From positions 1 through 51,812 of the IMG/VR virus record IMGVR_UViG_3300025280_000043: a DNA stretch of 51,812 nucleotides, one strand, 5' to 3'. Position numbers and translations under genes: made by a program. Of the stretch, positions 18,317 through 30,400 are shown in pieces. Under the pieces are notes generated by a model. It did not search any database, had not been told where the DNA came from, and saw only the letters and a list, made by a program, of their open reading frames with translations. Within the stretch, counting starts at the first letter, position 1. Every line of letters starts with the position of its first letter. This DNA is from a virus.

Positions 18317-21300
18317 TATGCTACTCCCAGGGCTGCAAGCTTCCGCTCTGCAATTTCAAGCTTTGCCCCTAACTCCGCAAGATATTCTGCCTGTTGCCGA
18401 ACTGCGCCGATGACCAGCATGTTGGTGCGACTCCAGTTAATGAAATGATGGCCGTCATCGTTAAAGGTGACGAGCTTATGCTCCTCCAGAAACTCTCGGT
18501 GATCATCGAGCAACTGGCCGAACTGGGCACGAATAGGATCAACTTCTTGGCTGACCCCTGCAGCCAACGCGTGGAGTAGACCAACGTCATCGTAGTCATC
18601 GAAATTTGTCCAGGCCGTCCCAACATCCTGATGGCTGTCCCCCTCAGCATCGAATAGAAACCTAGTCGTACCGTTGTTCCTGATAGCCACGATATTGGCA
18701 TCGCTAGGCAAATCCCCTCTAGTATTACCGTCCAGATAAGCACCGCTGAGAACAATCGGGCCGAACCTAGATATGGATTTCGAGGTATCTTCGCTGGTAA
18801 CCGATCCGCGGATATGCACCGCGTCCCGGGCACCAACCTCAGTGAATCCATCAATGAGGATGCCGCCCTCGGCTGCGTTTGCCTTAGTAATGATCCCTGC
18901 GGTATCGGCTTCTACTAAATCGGTGAACGCATGGTTGATATCGGAAGACTTAAAGACGAGCATCCCATCGTCGGCGCTTGCCTGGTTGATGCAGATACCG
19001 GTGGTTACGTCTGCTGTGGCTGTATCGTTAAGTAGCAGGACACCGCCGTTGTCGAGACGCATCCGCTCGGTGACTCCCTGCTGCCCATCCGAAGTTGTGC
19101 GGAAAAGTATACGTCCAGGGGTGTCATTCTCCCCTGGCGTCCCGTCTATCTCAGCCAGAATGTCCGCTACGGTAGAGCCAAAATCGGTGCCATCATCAGC
19201 GAGGAAGGCGATTTGCCCACAATCGTCACCATCAGCGACGATGGCAAAAGAGCCATCAGCGATTGCTGGGTCACGGCTCTTGACGAACCTCAACGATGGG
19301 CCTGATGCGTTGGCACTCCACCTGCCTATCTGCAAGGAGGAGTCCGGCCCAGCCGTGCCCAGGATCTGCACCTCTGGAGCGTCCCCACCGCCACCACTAG
19401 AAACCTGCGCCGTGTGACCGACCACAACGCCCGTGCCGTTGGCAACATGCACATCGCTCGTGGCAGTCAGGTTCAACTTGGCCCCTGACGCTATCGTGAA
19501 ATCGGTGCCATCGCTCTCAATTTTCTGGCCGTCGTCCGCGAAGGTTAGGCCAACAGCCGAAGGAACATTGATGTCATCGGTGGCCTCTAGTTCAATGTCC
19601 GCCGCTGAGTCCAGCGTGACCGTTGTCCCAGCTAGTTCCGCCGTACCGTCAGCAGTGATCTGGATGTTTCCAGCGGCTCCTCCTGCATCTGTAGTGACTA
19701 TCGAAAGAGTGCCGTTCGTTCCAGCAGTAAACACAACGGTATCACTAGTATCGCCTGTCATCGTAATGACTTTGCCGTCAACAACTACATCATCAACGGT
19801 TAGGGCTGTTAGCGTACCCAGCGAGGTGATATTACCTTGGGCTGCATCCACTGTAATTGTGAGGTCATAGGGGTCACCATCACTACCAGTACTGGTATCT
19901 GTCCAGTTAATAGTTACACCAGACCCTATTATTTTCATCTCTTTATTTTCAGTTATAGTAACTTCTGTTCCATCATCGTCTTCAATTACAAAGCCGTCTC
20001 CCATAGTTTGAGCAGAACCGTCAACATAGGCTTTTACAGACTGTTGTGTAGGTATAAGAGTAGCTGAATTAGAACTCATATCATCTTCATCTACCCACGC
20101 CGTCACTGAAATAGACCCGTCAGACAAATTTCCGTATGTAATTGTACCAGTTGTGGTGATATTGCTAGACCCAGTATTAATTGCCCCAAATCCTGAAGTA
20201 ATTGAGCCAGCATCTAATGCTCCAGTTGTGACAATATTAGTACCGCCAACGCTATGGCTTGCAAAATACGTAGAAACAGTATCTACGTTGGTCATATTCA
20301 TTGTGCCACCATCGTTAATCACAATACCATCGCCACTAGCAACAGCAGTCGTTCCTCTAACTGTACCACCATCAAGTAAGTTAAGCTCTGCTCCAGTAGC
20401 GGTTATGGCGGTTCCAGCATAATTTAAATTACCGGCCGCTATATTTACTTCACCACTTCCATCTGGAGTTAATGTAATATCACCATTACTGTCTGTGCTA
20501 ATAATAGTATTCCCATTAATATTAATATTATCGATAGTAAGAGTTGTCAGCGTTCCAAGAGAAGTTACATTTCCCTGCGCTGCGGTTGATAACGTTCCAA
20601 CAAATGCTGTAGATGTAATAGAAGTTGCTCCAGTAATTACTCCAGCATCTACACTTATAGTACCGTCCAATAAGATAGCTGATCCTGCTGCCGGCTCTAG
20701 ATTTATTGCGGCACCAGAATCAAGAGTTAAGACTCCTACAGAATCTATGTCAACTGTTCCATCAGCAGTTATCTGTAAATTAGCTGCGGCTGCGGCTGTG
20801 TCCGTAGTGACTATAGAAAGAGTTCCATTAGTCCCAACTGTAAATACCGCAGTATCTCCAGAAGAACCTGTCATAGTTACTACTTTACCATCCACACTAA
20901 CATCATCAACGGTAAGGGCTGTCAAGGTTCCCAGAGAAGTCACATTTCCTTGTGCCGCCGTAGTTAAAGTTCCTGCTATATTAGCAGCTTGAAAATTTGC
21001 ATAGCTGGAAATAGTAACGTTACCTGCAGTTGATCCTGTCTCAGCGGTATTTATAATAACAAATTCATCTGCTGATTCATCCCACATAAAACCGACATTA
21101 GCTGACGTACCTCTTTCAACCACAAACCCAGCATCTTGTGATGGAGTTCCAGTTTCGTCCGTATTTAGTGCATACAGCGAATCAGCTATATTTAAGGTTG
21201 TCGTATTAACAGTCGTAGTTGTTCCTGAAACAGTTAGATTGCCGGCAATAATAACAGTTGTACCGCCAGCACCTATTGTAAGACTATTAGAACCAATAGT

Positions 21301-21618
21301 ATCTAAAATAGTTTTATCACCAGAGGTCATATCAAAGTCGGTTACGCCTGTAAATGCTTTATTAGTTATCGTTTGAGTAGCTGTAAGAAAGACAAATGTA
21401 TCAGCAGCACCTAATGCTGGAATAGACAAAATTCTATCCGCACCACTTGGTTGTGTCCAAGCAATCGTATAGCTATTCTCGCCATCCTTCTCAAGAACAA
21501 TAGAACCAGTAACGGTTGCAGTTATAACTTCGATGGCAGGAGTATTTAATTCTTTATCAAATAGGGTTCCACGAGCTAAGCCAGAACCCGGCATTCGGTC
21601 TAACCCAGTAATAGGCAT
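18316..21618 (-). CDS. Fibre-like virion protein, 1100 residues, mosaic
   Basis: Repetitive beta-structured protein. Repeats of the type AAQGN(V/I)TSLGTLTALTVDD occur at least three times, with GTNGTLSIVTTD and ITADGT following. The C-terminal part (RFLFDAEGDSHQDVGT, then a long helix ending EYLAELGAKLEIAERKL) resembles the end of phage structural proteins with a trimeric stalk. About 52-55% GC by hand count in sample lines from 18.3 to 19.85 kb, but 32-40% from 19.9 to 21.6 kb. The switch lies next to one of the internal repeats, a likely recombination point. It may be a head or tail fibre. The SD GGGAGG precedes the start. Confidence 0.6.
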   Translation of the reverse strand: MPITGLDRMPGSGLARGTLFDKELNTPAIEVITATVTGSIVLEKDGENSYTIAWTQPSGADRILSIPALGAADTFVFLTATQTITNKAFTGVTDFDMTSGDKTILDTIGSNSLTIGAGGTTVIIAGNLTVSGTTTTVNTTTLNIADSLYALNTDETGTPSQDAGFVVERGTSANVGFMWDESADEFVIINTAETGSTAGNVTISSYANFQAANIAGTLTTAAQGNVTSLGTLTALTVDDVSVDGKVVTMTGSSGDTAVFTVGTNGTLSIVTTDTAAAAANLQITADGTVDIDSVGVLTLDSGAAINLEPAAGSAILLDGTISVDAGVITGATSITSTAFVGTLSTAAQGNVTSLGTLTTLTIDNININGNTIISTDSNGDITLTPDGSGEVNIAAGNLNYAGTAITATGAELNLLDGGTVRGTTAVASGDGIVINDGGTMNMTNVDTVSTYFASHSVGGTNIVTTGALDAGSITSGFGAINTGSSNITTTGTITYGNLSDGSISVTAWVDEDDMSSNSATLIPTQQSVKAYVDGSAQTMGDGFVIEDDDGTEVTITENKEMKIIGSGVTINWTDTSTGSDGDPYDLTITVDAAQGNITSLGTLTALTVDDVVVDGKVITMTGDTSDTVVFTAGTNGTLSIVTTDAGGAAGNIQITADGTAELAGTTVTLDSAADIELEATDDINVPSAVGLTFADDGQKIESDGTDFTIASGAKLNLTATSDVHVANGTGVVVGHTAQVSSGGGGDAPEVQILGTAGPDSSLQIGRWSANASGPSLRFVKSRDPAIADGSFAIVADGDDCGQIAFLADDGTDFGSTVADILAEIDGTPGENDTPGRILFRTTSDGQQGVTERMRLDNGGVLLLNDTATADVTTGICINQASADDGMLVFKSSDINHAFTDLVEADTAGIITKANAAEGGILIDGFTEVGARDAVHIRGSVTSEDTSKSISRFGPIVLSGAYLDGNTRGDLPSDANIVAIRNNGTTRFLFDAEGDSHQDVGTAWTNFDDYDDVGLLHALAAGVSQEVDPIRAQFGQLLDDHREFLEEHKLVTFNDDGHHFINWSRTNMLVIGAVRQQAEYLAELGAKLEIAERKLAALGVA

Positions 21619-21622
21619 TTAG

Positions 21623-21946
21623 TTACCTCCCCCAAATAATTCCTCGAATTCGAGCATTCGTACTACCAGAACGAATAATACTTATTTTTGATCCTACATA
21701 AACAGAATCATCAAAATACCCTTCGTTAGCAGGAATTAACATAGATGATGTTGTAGCATCTCCATCAAATTCGATGTAAGCATCCGCTGTTTCCACAATA
21801 AAAGATACTTTGTTACATTCTTCCATTGACGCTGAAACATCTACAGCAGTTTCAGCACTTGAACTACTAGTTGTATATGTAAATGTCTTATGTCTTGGAT
21901 AATTCTGTAACAATTCTATCTCTTGTCTCCACGGTCTAGTTGTCAT
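21623..21946 (-). CDS. Hypothetical small virion protein
   Basis: 107 residues, beta-rich (KTFTYTTSSSSAETAVDVS, AYIEFDGDATTSSMLI, SKISIIRSGSTNARIRGIIWG). It may form a small beta-sandwich such as a decoration or fibre-attachment subunit. Four bases upstream of the fibre-like gene and overlapping the end of the coiled-coil gene. SD AAAGGAGG. Confidence 0.65.
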   Translation of the reverse strand: MTTRPWRQEIELLQNYPRHKTFTYTTSSSSAETAVDVSASMEECNKVSFIVETADAYIEFDGDATTSSMLIPANEGYFDDSVYVGSKISIIRSGSTNARIRGIIWGR

Positions 21947-22949
21947 TTCCGTCCTCCTTTACTTTAAACTTCAATAATGTAGGGGAAGAAGTACCCAAAA
22001 ATTGTTTTCTTATATTGTCCTTTCCAAAAGGCATCTTAAATCCTTCCTTCTGAGCTATAGAACTCATAGATAAATATCGAGGTTTTGCTGCTTCTTTACG
22101 CAAAGAAGAAACCAAACTCAATAAATACCTATTTTTAAAAGTTAAATGTTCTAATGCTTCAGTCACAACAGTTAATTGTCCCTGTAGTTTTTCTACTGCA
22201 CCTTTTTGTATCTTAGTTATACCTTTTTGTTGAGTTCTTTCCACTTTAACATCTTTTTGCAATTGTTGTAATATCGCACTTGTCTGTTCTAAATCATCAT
22301 TTTCAGCTTGCACGGTTTCTGAAACCCTTCTCCAATATTCCGCAACCGTATTAAGTTTACTGTAATCAGTCTTTAGGTTAACATAATTTTCTGTAACCTC
22401 ACTTAATTTTACTTCACTTGCCGAAAACCTGCTCTGAGTTTCTTGAAGTTCGTGTTTATTCGCTGCTGATCCCTGAATAGTTTCTTCCAATCCTCGTATT
22501 AAACCTCTTTCTATCTGTGAACTTTCCTCAACTTGCTCTGTTAATACACCAACTCGATTATTTAATTCTAGATTATTATGTGCAGCTTGTTCTAAATAAC
22601 TTTCTTTGATACCAAGTTGTCCTTTAATATCTCTTAACTCATTTTCCAACTCGTAGTTTCTAGTTTTTAAAACTCCCCCTTGTTTAACTTCCTCCTCTAA
22701 TAAAGTTTTATGCGCTTGTCCAACGATCTCTCGTTCCAGTGTCTCATGAAGTTGAATCTCTGCGGCTTGCATTCTCTGGTTAAAAAGAGATCGTTCTTCA
22801 TCCACAGTCTTTAATCTATCTAATTCATCTTGTAATCTTTGTACTTCAGCCCTCCAAGCATTGTTTTGAGTTTCATTAACAAACGAAATTACTTTAGAAT
22901 TAGACTTATTTTGTTTATTAGACTTATTAAAAAAATTATTCAGTTTCAT
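21936..22949 (-). CDS. Long coiled-coil protein
   Basis: About 337 residues from the ATG at 22949; an in-frame TTG one codon earlier is less likely, since the SD GGAGATAG favours the ATG. Residues 25-270 are nearly continuous heptad repeats rich in Glu, Gln, Leu and Lys (VQRLQDELDRLKTV...). The C-terminus is short and basic. It could be a scaffold, an internal virion rod or a fibre stalk. No family recognised. It overlaps the upstream gene by 14 bases. Confidence 0.7.
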   Translation of the reverse strand: MKLNNFFNKSNKQNKSNSKVISFVNETQNNAWRAEVQRLQDELDRLKTVDEERSLFNQRMQAAEIQLHETLEREIVGQAHKTLLEEEVKQGGVLKTRNYELENELRDIKGQLGIKESYLEQAAHNNLELNNRVGVLTEQVEESSQIERGLIRGLEETIQGSAANKHELQETQSRFSASEVKLSEVTENYVNLKTDYSKLNTVAEYWRRVSETVQAENDDLEQTSAILQQLQKDVKVERTQQKGITKIQKGAVEKLQGQLTVVTEALEHLTFKNRYLLSLVSSLRKEAAKPRYLSMSSIAQKEGFKMPFGKDNIRKQFLGTSSPTLLKFKVKEDGNDN

Positions 22950-23340
22950 CAACTATCTCCATATACGAAGTAGCATAAAAACCATAACCCAAGGCTGCTT
23001 TTGGAACATTCTTAACCCATTCTTTTGGAGCTTCATTACGAGAAACGAACACTCCATTAGATAAAGCTAAATCTCCTTTCAACAAATCTTCAATTTCTGA
23101 AGAATAATTATTATGTAGACTCTCTATTATGATATCTTGTTTAACATCAGACCAATAAAGGGTACCAACAACCTCATCGAAACGAACATCGCTAGGCTGT
23201 ATCTTTTTCCAAACCTGTATATAATATCGTTTAGGTATATCGCTATTCTTTTCAATAGGTTTTTCATTAAAAACTTCTACAGGCTGTTGCGCCATCTTCT
23301 TTTTTACTGTCTTTGTAGTTGTTACGGCTTTTCTAACCAT
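22936..23340 (-). CDS. Hypothetical virion-operon protein
   Basis: 134 residues. The N-terminus is basic and low complexity (TTTKTVKKKMAQQ), then a compact alpha/beta part (YIQVWKKIQPSDVRFDEVVGTLYWSDVKQDI, GYGFYATSYMEIVDE). Not recognised. SD AAGGAGG. It sits between the 350-residue basic protein and the coiled-coil protein. Confidence 0.65.
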   Translation of the reverse strand: MVRKAVTTTKTVKKKMAQQPVEVFNEKPIEKNSDIPKRYYIQVWKKIQPSDVRFDEVVGTLYWSDVKQDIIIESLHNNYSSEIEDLLKGDLALSNGVFVSRNEAPKEWVKNVPKAALGYGFYATSYMEIVDETE

Positions 23341-23350
23341 TACATCCTCC

Positions 23351-24403
23351 TTACCTCTTTCTCGGCTTTATATACTTAGATGTTCCTTTACTCTCATGTG
23401 GTCTAATGACACCGGCATCTGAGGCTCCCTTAAACCGTCGTCCAAATTCCACTCGCCGTACTTTTCCTGATCCATGACCACCCACAGTTCTCTCGTGTGC
23501 CCCTGTACCTGTCCCTCGTATACGTTTCTTACCCTGAACTTCAATAACTGTATGGCCTATATTTTCAGGTCGTGTCCATCTGTGTTTTACAGCATCCCAC
23601 TGTAAACCCTGTCGTGGAGGAATAGTAGAATGGTCTTTCTCTAACATATTAATTAGAGGAGTTCTTTTAATATAAGTATCTGTAGAATCCTCATAACGAG
23701 ACTGTAAGGACTCAAATGCATCTTTATTTAAAGATGTATCTGCAGATTTCCTCCGCATTTTACTTCTTAAGGTTCGTTCTAAATTTCTCCTTTCCGCAGC
23801 AGATAAGGTTCTTTCCCATTCACTAGTTTGTTCGGGAGTCATTTGACCTACTCTACCAACATCACTACTTAATGCCCATCCTGCAGCAGCAGACATTAAA
23901 GAAGCTAATTCTGGAGGAAAAGCCTTCAACATACTTTGTATAGCTTTTTCTTTTTTACCTTTACCAGAGTCTTTTCCTTCATCATATTTCCAATTAGCTG
24001 TACCGGGGTAACTTCCCGGCCCATGTTTAGCATCTATAGCAGCAGCAATAGTATCACGTACTCTAGCTCCTCGTCCTATCGCTTTACCAGTTTTCTTATT
24101 CCCAGTGCTAAAATCAGTCTCTCCCTGTCGTTGAGCAATAGCGGTAGCTACAGCCGCTGTATCTCTTCGTGCATAAGTTCCTTTTTCAATAGACTCTTCA
24201 AATTTCTCATCTAAAGCCTCAGTATAAGATTCTTTGCGTTGAATAGCTTCCATAATCTTTCTGGCACGACGCATTCCTGAAGCTTTATCATCAGAGAAAT
24301 CATCAAAGCCCTCTTCACGAGCTTCTCGTTCAGCCTTCTCTTCAATAGAAACTTCTTTTAAAAGTCGTTGCTTATAATATTGTTGTATGTCAACTAAACC
24401 CAT
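23351..24403 (-). CDS. Hypothetical highly charged protein
   Basis: 350 residues, very hydrophilic with many Lys, Arg and Glu. The N-terminus is helical (LLKEVSIEEKAEREAREEG), residues 180-225 are Arg-rich helix (RRNLERTLRSKMRRKS), and the C-terminus is basic and Gly-rich. It shares its composition style with the C-terminal region of the giant protein just upstream, suggesting they work together, perhaps as nucleic-acid-associated internal virion proteins. No family recognised. Confidence 0.65.
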   Translation of the reverse strand: MGLVDIQQYYKQRLLKEVSIEEKAEREAREEGFDDFSDDKASGMRRARKIMEAIQRKESYTEALDEKFEESIEKGTYARRDTAAVATAIAQRQGETDFSTGNKKTGKAIGRGARVRDTIAAAIDAKHGPGSYPGTANWKYDEGKDSGKGKKEKAIQSMLKAFPPELASLMSAAAGWALSSDVGRVGQMTPEQTSEWERTLSAAERRNLERTLRSKMRRKSADTSLNKDAFESLQSRYEDSTDTYIKRTPLINMLEKDHSTIPPRQGLQWDAVKHRWTRPENIGHTVIEVQGKKRIRGTGTGAHERTVGGHGSGKVRRVEFGRRFKGASDAGVIRPHESKGTSKYIKPRKR

Positions 24404-24430
24404 ATTGATTCTCCAGAAATGAATCCTTAT

Positions 24431-24443
24431 ATATTATTATACT
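24431..24443 (-). promoter_or_regulatory. AGTATAATAATAT motif upstream of 350-residue gene
   Basis: The minus-strand AGTATAATA core lies 28 bases upstream of the start at 24403, in the 62-base gap after the giant gene. It belongs to the same motif group as 16061 and 31741. No -35 box is evident. Confidence 0.4.
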
Positions 24444-24465
24444 ATTTAGAAAAATTAAAATCAAA

Positions 24466-27400
24466 CTACATTTTTGGTCTAGATTCTATCTCGCTATGTA
24501 TTCCTTTGCTCCATTCCCTCCATTGATCCATAGAACTTTTTCGTTCGTTTCTATCTTCTATATCCCTTATATGATCAAGTTGTCTTGCATGTTCTTGATT
24601 TCTTAGGCTATATATCTCTCTAAGAAAGCCTGGTAGTCTACGCCATAGCTCTACTTTTGCTTTTGCCTGGCGTTCATTTTTAGGCGCGAATCCCCCGGAA
24701 TAAACTCCACCCAGTGCCTTTCTACCTCTTTGTCTAGCTCCTCTTAGTGCATTTGCGACATGTTGTCCTATGTCACCTCCATCACCACTTCCCATTCGGG
24801 ATGCAAACTGTTGAACAGCAGATTGTCGTTGTCCTTGTTCTCCACGTAAACTATTTACATAATCCAAAGCACCCGTAAATTTTCTTCCAACTGCTTTGGC
24901 TGCTTGTCCATATGCAGCAAATTCTCCAGTTCCTGCCCTTCGTTGGGCTTCTACTCCACCAAACTGTCTTCCAATTTTTTCTCTTTTACTTTCAGGATCA
25001 CGGGCCTGTCCCTTACCTTTACCAGCAGCTTCAGCCATACCCCGTAGACCCACAGAATCAAGGTCTACCTCAAATGGTGCGCCATTTGCTGTAAAGTTTT
25101 CGTGATCAGTTATACCGGGCTGATTACCTAAATGGCTGCCCATAACACCTTCATGATCTAATTCATCATCATGTAATCCTGCGTCAGGATGATCAGGAGT
25201 GTGGATGGAGAACATGTTTGCACCATGTCCAGCCATTGGTGGTGACATTGGCCTATAATCCTCATCACCTTCTTGTCCATGACCTGCATCAAAGTGGCCT
25301 TGAGGATAAATAACCAGTTTATTATTTTTAGCTGCAGCAGCATTCTGACCATGAGAGGCCCTATAGGTATCTTCGTCTACCCAACCTTTACCTCTACCTG
25401 GAATCCAATACTGCTTTTTCATCTCCTCTGTTTTGGGGTCTTTAACCATACGAGTTTTTTCTGGCTTCTTATCTTCACCCTTAGCATCTTTTTCGCCAGT
25501 TGGCCCTGAGCCAGCCTCTTCATGGGCTTGCTGAACTTTATCCTGATGCTCTCCTAGCTGAGGATTCTTTTTAATAGCCGCTAATTTCTCTGGATCATCC
25601 TTTAAATATTCGTCTAATGTGGCATGTGCCCTCTCTTTTCTCTCTAAAGCGGCTTGATCTGAGACTTTTTTATCTGTACCAAGTCGTTTCTTCTGAACAT
25701 TAAAATTCTTTTTAGCGTCTCGTTTAAGCTTACCATGTAAATTATCTATCTTATCTCTGAGTATTTCAAAGTCATTAGTAACATACAGATTTTCTCGTTG
25801 TCTACGTACTATATGACCTTCACGTTCCTTTTCAAACTCTTCATTGGATGCATCTCCAGCCCTAGTCGCTTGGGCAAACATTTTTCCTTGTTCACTCTTA
25901 AAACCACGCCGTTTACTTTCAACATAATCTCCATGGTCGGTTTGAATTTGCTCACGAATAATCGCTGAGTCTGTCTCATGAGAACTTTGCTCTTGTCTCA
26001 TTTGATCTGCGAATCTTGTAGCGTCACCATCGTCTTCTATAAAAGCTTCAAGTCCAGCCGCATCCGCAACTTCTTGCAATGATTTGTTACGAATGTCTCT
26101 AGACTGATTAATAGCATCGTTCTCAGTTTTTCGTGCTGTAGCGTCCGTATGTGCTACGGCAGCATCTATACGTTCCATCCTAGCATGACCATCATCTGTT
26201 AACTTCTGTCTCTCTTCAGCCTGGTTAAGAAGAAGATCAGTTCCTGCTTGAGTCCACTCCTTACCTTCTTGACCAAGATTGTTAGCATGTTTTTCTATTT
26301 CAGTTTGATGACTCTGATGTAAATCTGCTACCTGTTGCTGCGAACCCCGATCAAATTCAGCAGCTTCTTGTTTATGTTGCTGCGTCAAATTACCTAAATA
26401 CTCCGGACTAGCCCCCCTAGCTGCAGCAACATTCGAATCATCTTGCTGCTTCTGATAGAATTGTTCCGAAGTTTTTGATAGCTTATTCCTTAAGTTTGCA
26501 AGTTGACCTGTCTGCTGTTTTGCCAAATCAGCGAAACTAGCGTCTGCATTAACAACTATGTCCATACCTTGCTGGTTATGCTGTTCAACTTCTTCATTAT
26601 GTTGTTTTATCTGCTCGGCTAGTATCGAATTAAGTTGATCGTTAGCTGTAGACCTCGCTTTTTTAGCTTTTTGTTCTGCCTCATAAATAGCATTCATCCT
26701 ATCTGCAGAAGCGTCACCAACATTTTTTTTATGCTGTTTATTTGCTTTATCAATATCTTGATGATAAGCATTATATTCATCTTGTTTCTTTTTTATCTTG
26801 CCATCGTGTTGCGCCAACTGACGCTCATGAGCATCAACAGCTTCATTTATAAGCTTCTTATGATTATCTAGTAATACTTTCTGTCTGTCCCCTTCACCAC
26901 TTACTCGTGCATAATTCGCATCACGCTGACGTTGATGTGAATTCTCTATATCAGCATCAAATTTAGCGTCATTCTCATCATAGTTCCGATCTCGTCCAGC
27001 AGTATTTGCAGTATGAGCATCTGTAGTTTTTTTATGTTCATCCACTTTAGCTGCCTCATGGGCCGCACGTAAACTACTTTCCGCTTCATGATGTTCTCTA
27101 TCACCTTTAGGTATAGCTAATTCAGCGTCATGTATTTCATTAACTAGTTGTTGTAATTTATCATCAGGATACCCATTTTCATCCACAGCATGAACTAATG
27201 GAGCTTTAGCATCTTCATGCTTTATCTCTGAGGTATCATGTTCAGGATCACCATTATGATCTAGCCCACGATGCCCATCATTACCATCTTTATCATAACC
27301 TCTAGAGAAATTACCATTCTCTAAGGCATGGGCAAGTTTTTCATTTTTATGATTAGCCTTAGCAAAAGCGGTTCTTTCGTCACGTTCCACAGTCTCCTTT

Positions 27401-30400
27401 AATTCTTTAGCATGAGCTAGAAATTCATCTGACCCTAAGTCAATACCATTACGTTGTGCTGACTTAATTTCCTCGGCAATCTCTCTAGCAGCCGAAGGAT
27501 TCAGATTAGCATACTCATGTACTCGCTCTCTTAAAGCTTTAAAATTTTCTGGGTCTCCGGATTTCGGGTCGAAATGCTGGAAATTTTCTTTTCGATGTTG
27601 AAAGTCTATTAACTCTCTAAAATGTTCTTTAGCCATTTCAGGACTCATTTTTTCACCATCATGTTCCTTAGCCCACTTATCTGGGTCTGGAAAGTTGTCC
27701 TCGAACTCAGCGACAGCCCTTATTTGATCGACTCCTCTAGCCCTATTCTGTTTTTCTTGCTTTTGTTGAGCTTCTTGGTTAGCTACTAAATTAGTTTGAG
27801 CTTTTACAGCATCTGTAATATCTTTAAGAGTAAAGCCAACGGACGGATCATAATGCCTCTCAAGTTTTGTAGTGGCTCTGGTCATTGCATCCTGATCAAG
27901 AACCTCGTCATCATCACCAATCAAATCAGGATTCTGTAATCGAGCTAATCGTTCCAAAGCCGCAGTACGATTCGGTTTATCTTTTTCTGTAGGCTTTGCT
28001 CCTGCAGATGCTGAGGAAGCAGTCCGAGCTTTCGGATCACGTACCTCTTTATTCCACATCTCCTTTATTTCTTTATCTGACATATCATCAGGATTATCTA
28101 GATGTTCATGGAAGTCTCCATGCATAACGTTCTTTAAGTCTTCTACCTGACGTTTTCGTGGTGAAAGATTTTTCCTTCTATATCTCTCGTGTATTTTCTG
28201 TGTAGCTTCTGCTGCTCTATCTGGTATCTTTCCCCAATCTTCGACCTCGGCACCAAAACCCGGTAGTCCTGCATGAGCTAGTCTAGGGTCTTCTTCTTCC
28301 GCTTGCTCCATTGCAACATGTGCCTGAACGAACTGATTCCTAACCTCCTCATTCTCCTTAAGAGCTATCTCCAGTTCACCAAATTTATCTGGGTCTGTCA
28401 AGACTTCTCTAAATGTGTTCATAACATCACTTGATGTCATTGCATCTACGTCATGTCCTAGATGAGCTAAAAGCGGTTTTATTTGATCACTAACTTTACT
28501 AGGAATATGGATTTCCTCATCCAAATTGGCTCTTCGTTGCCTAGCTTTTACTCCTTTCTTTGCCACAGCGTCAGCCGCAGAAGTAGGTTCAGGTGTAGAC
28601 ATAGGCTCAAAACCCATATCTTCAAACAGAGGTAGCTGTTTCCCATAATCTGGAGGAGTTTCAGCAATGTCTGGATAATCAGTTGCTACAGTTTCATTTA
28701 TTGAGTTATGAATTTTTTCGCCAGCGTCAGCAACCTTAATCTCATCAGATTCTATACCACTCTTAACCTCCTTAAGTTTTTCTTCGGTAATTTTCTTTGC
28801 TGTATCAGGATTCATTCCTTTATTTTCAAGTATGCTTTGTTCAATTTGTTGTATACCACCAAGTCCTGCAATAAACTCTCCGTGGTCGCTCGAAAAATCA
28901 TTACCAATTCGACTAGTAAGAAGTCTATTCCTAACCATCTCTCCATTTACTACAGAAAGATCGGGTGCTTGATTAGGCTCTACAGGAACTCCATTATCTG
29001 TCAGAGCTTCTCCAGTACGATCATTATGCGTTTTTTCTAATGTAGGAAGACCTTTCGCTACAGCAACCTTATTCATGTCATCTATTAGATGATTAAGGAA
29101 CGTACCACTGTTACCTATACCTACAATATTACCCTCTTTATCTCTGAAGTTCATTCCACGACGCCTATTAAACTTTGTAGCAATCGTGTCTTTATGTTTT
29201 TCAAAATGATCAACTGCTTCGTTAACCATTGGCCCAATTTGTTCAAAGAAGGCTTTACCCATTTCTGTAGGATTACCATCTTTATCTGTCAGCCCACGCT
29301 CACAAGCCACTCTTTTTGCAAAACCACTTTTCAACAGCGTTTTAGCTATGGCCTCTACCTCTGGAGAGATATTTTCTGCTGCTTCTAACACTTCTGGTTC
29401 TGGTGTGTCGCCTGACTCTTCTGCCTTTTTTGCATCAGCATCTGCTTCAGGAGTTTCTACAACAGGAGTTTCAACCACAGGAGTTTCTACAACAGGAGTT
29501 TCTACAACAAGTGGTTTATTTATTACAGTACCAAGCTCTGGTTCCATTATGTCTATATGTTGCCCGACTTTTTCTCCAGTAGGTTTACCATCCTTATCAA
29601 GGATATCCATATTTCTTATTTCACTAAAATGTTCATGATGTGGATGACCTGACTCTTTAAGATGCGTTATATAGTCCTGAGCTTGCGCCACAGTGCCTAC
29701 ATATTCACCATCTTTCGGTTCGTTTCCTTGCGAGTCAATGTATTTGCCTTTTATCTTACTATATTCATTTCCATCCCTATCTACCCACGTACCTTTTATG
29801 ACCTTACCTTTGTCATTCTTCTTACTTTCAAGCATGGGCGTTCCCATAGGGTCAAAAAGTTGCTCCCTACCTTTTCCAAGTTTACCTAAAAGAGCTTCTA
29901 AACCAGTATCAGAAATCGTTCTAGAAAGCTCTTCTTTAGCCTTGTCTGACAGTTGTTTCTTTGGGTCTTCTGGCTCAAGTGGGCCTTCAATAGTAGCTGG
30001 TGTCTTTTCCCCTGCAGATGATTCAGCCGCAGCGGCCCTCTCTGCATCCGCAGCGGCCCCCTCTGCAGCCGCAGCGACCCCCTCTCTCTTAATGGCAGCA
30101 TCAATGTCGCCTCTTTTCCAAGTTGGGTTTTCATCAAGGTGATTAAGCAGCGTATTTTTCATATTATCTGACATTTCAGTTATATTTTCTTGAGTATATC
30201 CAGCAGCCCTAAGCCGCCTGTCTCCACTTTTTTGTCGGCTGACCACCTGTTCAATGTCATTTCTGCTATGAGAAATATCTTCCGAACTTATCTTAACCCT
30301 AGCTACTAACTCATCATCAGACATACCCTCTAACTCGGAAAGTCTATACCCACCTCCATACAAGCTGCTCAATCTGGTTATAACCGTTGCTTTATTATAG

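Noticed and set aside
18369-20992. Long frames on both strands overlapping the 1100-residue fibre-like gene (for example 18369-18854 minus and 18773-19417, 19433-19870, 20495-20992 plus)
   Set aside because: They are shadows of a repetitive, stop-poor coding region, have Pro/Ser/Val-rich nonsense composition and no SD.
29693-30142. Plus-strand 149-codon frame opposite the giant gene
   Set aside because: Shadow of the Ala/Glu and Lys-rich coding strand; no SD and the wrong strand for the operon.
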